Positions 62,487-64,000 of a stretch of 64,000 nt of DNA are shown in pieces (position 1 is the stretch's first letter; each line of letters starts with the position of its first letter). The notes under the pieces were generated by a model, which was given only the letters and a program-made list of their open reading frames with translations, had not been told where the DNA came from and made no database searches. Source of the stretch: Dyadobacter psychrotolerans (GTDB taxonomy: Bacteria; Bacteroidota; Bacteroidia; Cytophagales; Spirosomataceae); the NCBI RefSeq assembly GCF_004349265.1, contig NZ_SMFL01000023.1:1-64000 (forward strand), in the 5' to 3' direction. Position numbers and translations under genes: made by a program.

Positions 62487-62900
62487 ATGCTCAAATTCTT
62501 CTATGAAGAGATTGATTTTAAGGTACCTCAGTCACTTAAAACATCCAAGTGGCTTAAAAACATCTCACTATCAGAAGGTTACAAGTTAGGGGATTTGAAT
62601 TACATTTTTTGTAGTGATGATTACCTGCTTGAAATTAACAAGCAATACCTTGAACATGACTACTATACAGACATCATTACGTTTGATAATAGTGAGGAAG
62701 AGGGGAAACTAGAGGGCGATATTTATGTTAGTATAGACAGAGTTAAAGACAATGCAATAAATATCGGTGTTAGTTTCGATATCGAACTGCGCCGCGTACT
62801 TGTGCATGGGCTTCTGCATTTAATTGGTTTTGAAGATTCTGATGACGATTTAAAACAGCAGATGCGGGCAAAGGAAGACGAATGCCTTCTTTTATATTAA
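62487..62900 (+). CDS. ybeY: Endoribonuclease YbeY (rRNA maturation)
   Basis: A 137-aa UPF0054 metalloprotein acting in 16S 3' end maturation and ribosome quality control. HGLLHLIGFEDSDDD is the metal-binding motif; the third position, His in E. coli (H-x3-H-x5-H), is Asp here, as I recall for other Bacteroidota. YTDIITFDNSE and LEGDIYVSIDRV are the other conserved blocks. It precedes a parS-like site and mnmG. Confidence 0.94.
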   Translation: MLKFFYEEIDFKVPQSLKTSKWLKNISLSEGYKLGDLNYIFCSDDYLLEINKQYLEHDYYTDIITFDNSEEEGKLEGDIYVSIDRVKDNAINIGVSFDIELRRVLVHGLLHLIGFEDSDDDLKQQMRAKEDECLLLY

Positions 62901-62916
62901 CATTCCACGTGGAACA
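62901..62916. promoter_or_regulatory. parS-like palindrome between ybeY and mnmG
   Basis: CATTCCACGTGGAACA has a perfect 12-bp palindrome TTCCACGTGGAA (62903-62914) and matches the ParB site TGTTCCACGTGGAACA at 14 of 16 positions. It begins directly after the ybeY stop. mnmG (gidA) often marks the origin-proximal region, where parS sites cluster. Confidence 0.6.
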
Positions 62917-62961
62917 CTTTAATTAAAGTACTTCAACGAATTCACAGAGATAGACAGAAAT

Positions 62962-64000
62962 ATGTTTCCAGAATATGATGTAATCGTAGTAGGTGCAGGG
63001 CACGCAGGTTGTGAAGCAGCTGCGGCTGCGGCAACCATGGGCTCTTCCGTATTGCTCATTACAATGAATATGCATACCATCGCACAGATGTCATGTAACC
63101 CCGCAATGGGTGGCGTAGCAAAGGGACAGATCGTTCGTGAAATTGATGCGCTCGGCGGACAGTCGGGAATCGTCAGTGACAAAACAATGATCCAGTTTCG
63201 CATGCTTAACCTATCAAAAGGTCCTGCCATGTGGAGCCCGCGGTGTCAGAGCGACAGGATGCTTTTTGCCCAGGAATGGAGAAACATTCTTGAAAATAAT
63301 CCTAATGTAGACTTCTGGCAGGATACAGCAAAGGGAATTTTAATCGAAGACGGTAAAGCCTGTGGTGTAAAAACAAGTCTTGGAATTGAGATAAAGTCCA
63401 GGTCAGTTGTGCTTACAAACGGTACATTTCTAAACGGATTGATTCACATTGGCGAGAAAAACTTTGGAGGCGGACGCACTGGTGAGAAAGCAGCCACAGG
63501 GATAACCGAACAGCTTGTAAGCCTCGGTTTTGAATCCGGACGCATGAAAACCGGAACACCTCCCCGTGTTGACGGACGTTCTCTTGATTATTCCAAAATG
63601 GAAGAACAGCCTGGTGACGAAAATCCAAGCAAATTTTCTTATACCGATACCAAATCCTTAGTTAAGCAAAGGAGTTGCTGGATCACCTACACAAATTCAG
63701 AAGTACACGAAATTTTGCGGACAGGTTTCGAAAAATCTCCGATGTTCTCGGGTAGAATCAAAGGAATTGGACCGCGGTATTGTCCATCGGTAGAAGATAA
63801 AATAAACCGCTTTGCCGATAAAGATCGTCATCAAATCTTTGTAGAACCGGAAGGGTGGGATACAGTGGAAGTATATGTAAATGGCTTTTCTACATCGTTA
63901 CCGGAAGATGTACAGTATGCCGCTTTGAGAAAAATCCCTGGTTTTGAAAACGCTAAAATGTTCCGGCCCGGTTATGCCATCGAGTACGATTACTTCCCCC
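62962..64000 (+). CDS. mnmG: tRNA uridine-5-carboxymethylaminomethyl modification enzyme MnmG (partial)
   Basis: Open frame from ATG 62962 running off the right edge (346 complete codons). FAD-binding VIVVGAGHAGCEAA (about 7-20), MSCNPAMGGVAKG, GGGRTGE and KTGTPPRVDGRSLDY are diagnostic. MnmG works with MnmE to install cmnm5 on U34 of tRNAs. The C-terminal part, including the MnmE-binding helices, is beyond the window. Confidence 0.97.
   Translation, partial: MFPEYDVIVVGAGHAGCEAAAAAATMGSSVLLITMNMHTIAQMSCNPAMGGVAKGQIVREIDALGGQSGIVSDKTMIQFRMLNLSKGPAMWSPRCQSDRMLFAQEWRNILENNPNVDFWQDTAKGILIEDGKACGVKTSLGIEIKSRSVVLTNGTFLNGLIHIGEKNFGGGRTGEKAATGITEQLVSLGFESGRMKTGTPPRVDGRSLDYSKMEEQPGDENPSKFSYTDTKSLVKQRSCWITYTNSEVHEILRTGFEKSPMFSGRIKGIGPRYCPSVEDKINRFADKDRHQIFVEPEGWDTVEVYVNGFSTSLPEDVQYAALRKIPGFENAKMFRPGYAIEYDYFP

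Overview
The window reads as chromosome from a Bacteroidota bacterium of the class Cytophagia, probably a Dyadobacter/Spirosomataceae-like organism. The evidence is the 16S 5' end, family content restricted to or typical of Bacteroidota (DUF4301, DUF4292, DUF4175, DUF5723, DUF6787, the permease/M1-aminopeptidase fusion, a plug protein with macroglobulin-like N-terminus), and promoters of the TTG-N17..23-TAnnTTTG type instead of E. coli sigma70 boxes. Genus is inferred, not proven. Most of the window is ordinary core genome with short gene-to-gene spacing on both strands.

Layout. 1-120: start of a 16S rRNA gene leaving the left edge on the minus strand, with its promoter. 650-1260: a small conserved gene and a GC-rich, hairpin-rich non-coding element. 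1.4-16.7 kb: uvrD/pcrA, DUF4301, an Lrp/AsnC regulator, GDP-fucose synthase, two envelope proteins, a PBP4-type peptidase, recQ, DUF5723, DUF6787, a pseudouridine synthase and panB. 16.9-20.9 kb: an envelope operon (TPR protein, DUF4292 lipoprotein, EnvC-like protein). 21-28 kb: plug/MG2 protein, APC transporter, a LytS/LytTR two-component pair, an intradiol dioxygenase lipoprotein. 27.8-33.6 kb: the accessory patch. It holds a pirin-like protein, a vapBC toxin-antitoxin pair whose toxin is broken by a 26-bp tandem duplication, a cysteine desulfurase, an HNH endonuclease and a dndC (DNA phosphorothioation) gene carrying two in-frame TAA codons. 33.8-38.4 kb: ABC transporter with aminopeptidase fusion. 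38.6-40.4 kb: atpDC. 40.7-49.6 kb: a DUF433/DUF5615 pair, a TPR membrane protein, two tandem paralogs, a LolD/MacB-type ATPase, a second RluA enzyme, msrA and hemJ. 49.9-57.9 kb: a complete tryptophan operon (trpE-[tautomerase]-GDCFB-[66 aa]-[Dabb]-A) behind a promoter, a Trp-Trp leader peptide and an attenuator terminator. 58-64 kb: a beta-barrel protein, DUF4175, ybeY, a parS-like palindrome and the start of mnmG.

The most notable points are the decaying phosphorothioation locus with two clean ochre codons in an otherwise open dndC; the vapC inactivation whose ancestral frame can be rebuilt by removing one repeat copy; the trp attenuator whose anti-terminator arm appears to overlap the end of the leader peptide; and a dispersed degenerate repeat (AGCTGATAGCCAA-like) that sits directly in front of four start codons. 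No CRISPR array, tRNA, insertion sequence or prophage was seen.
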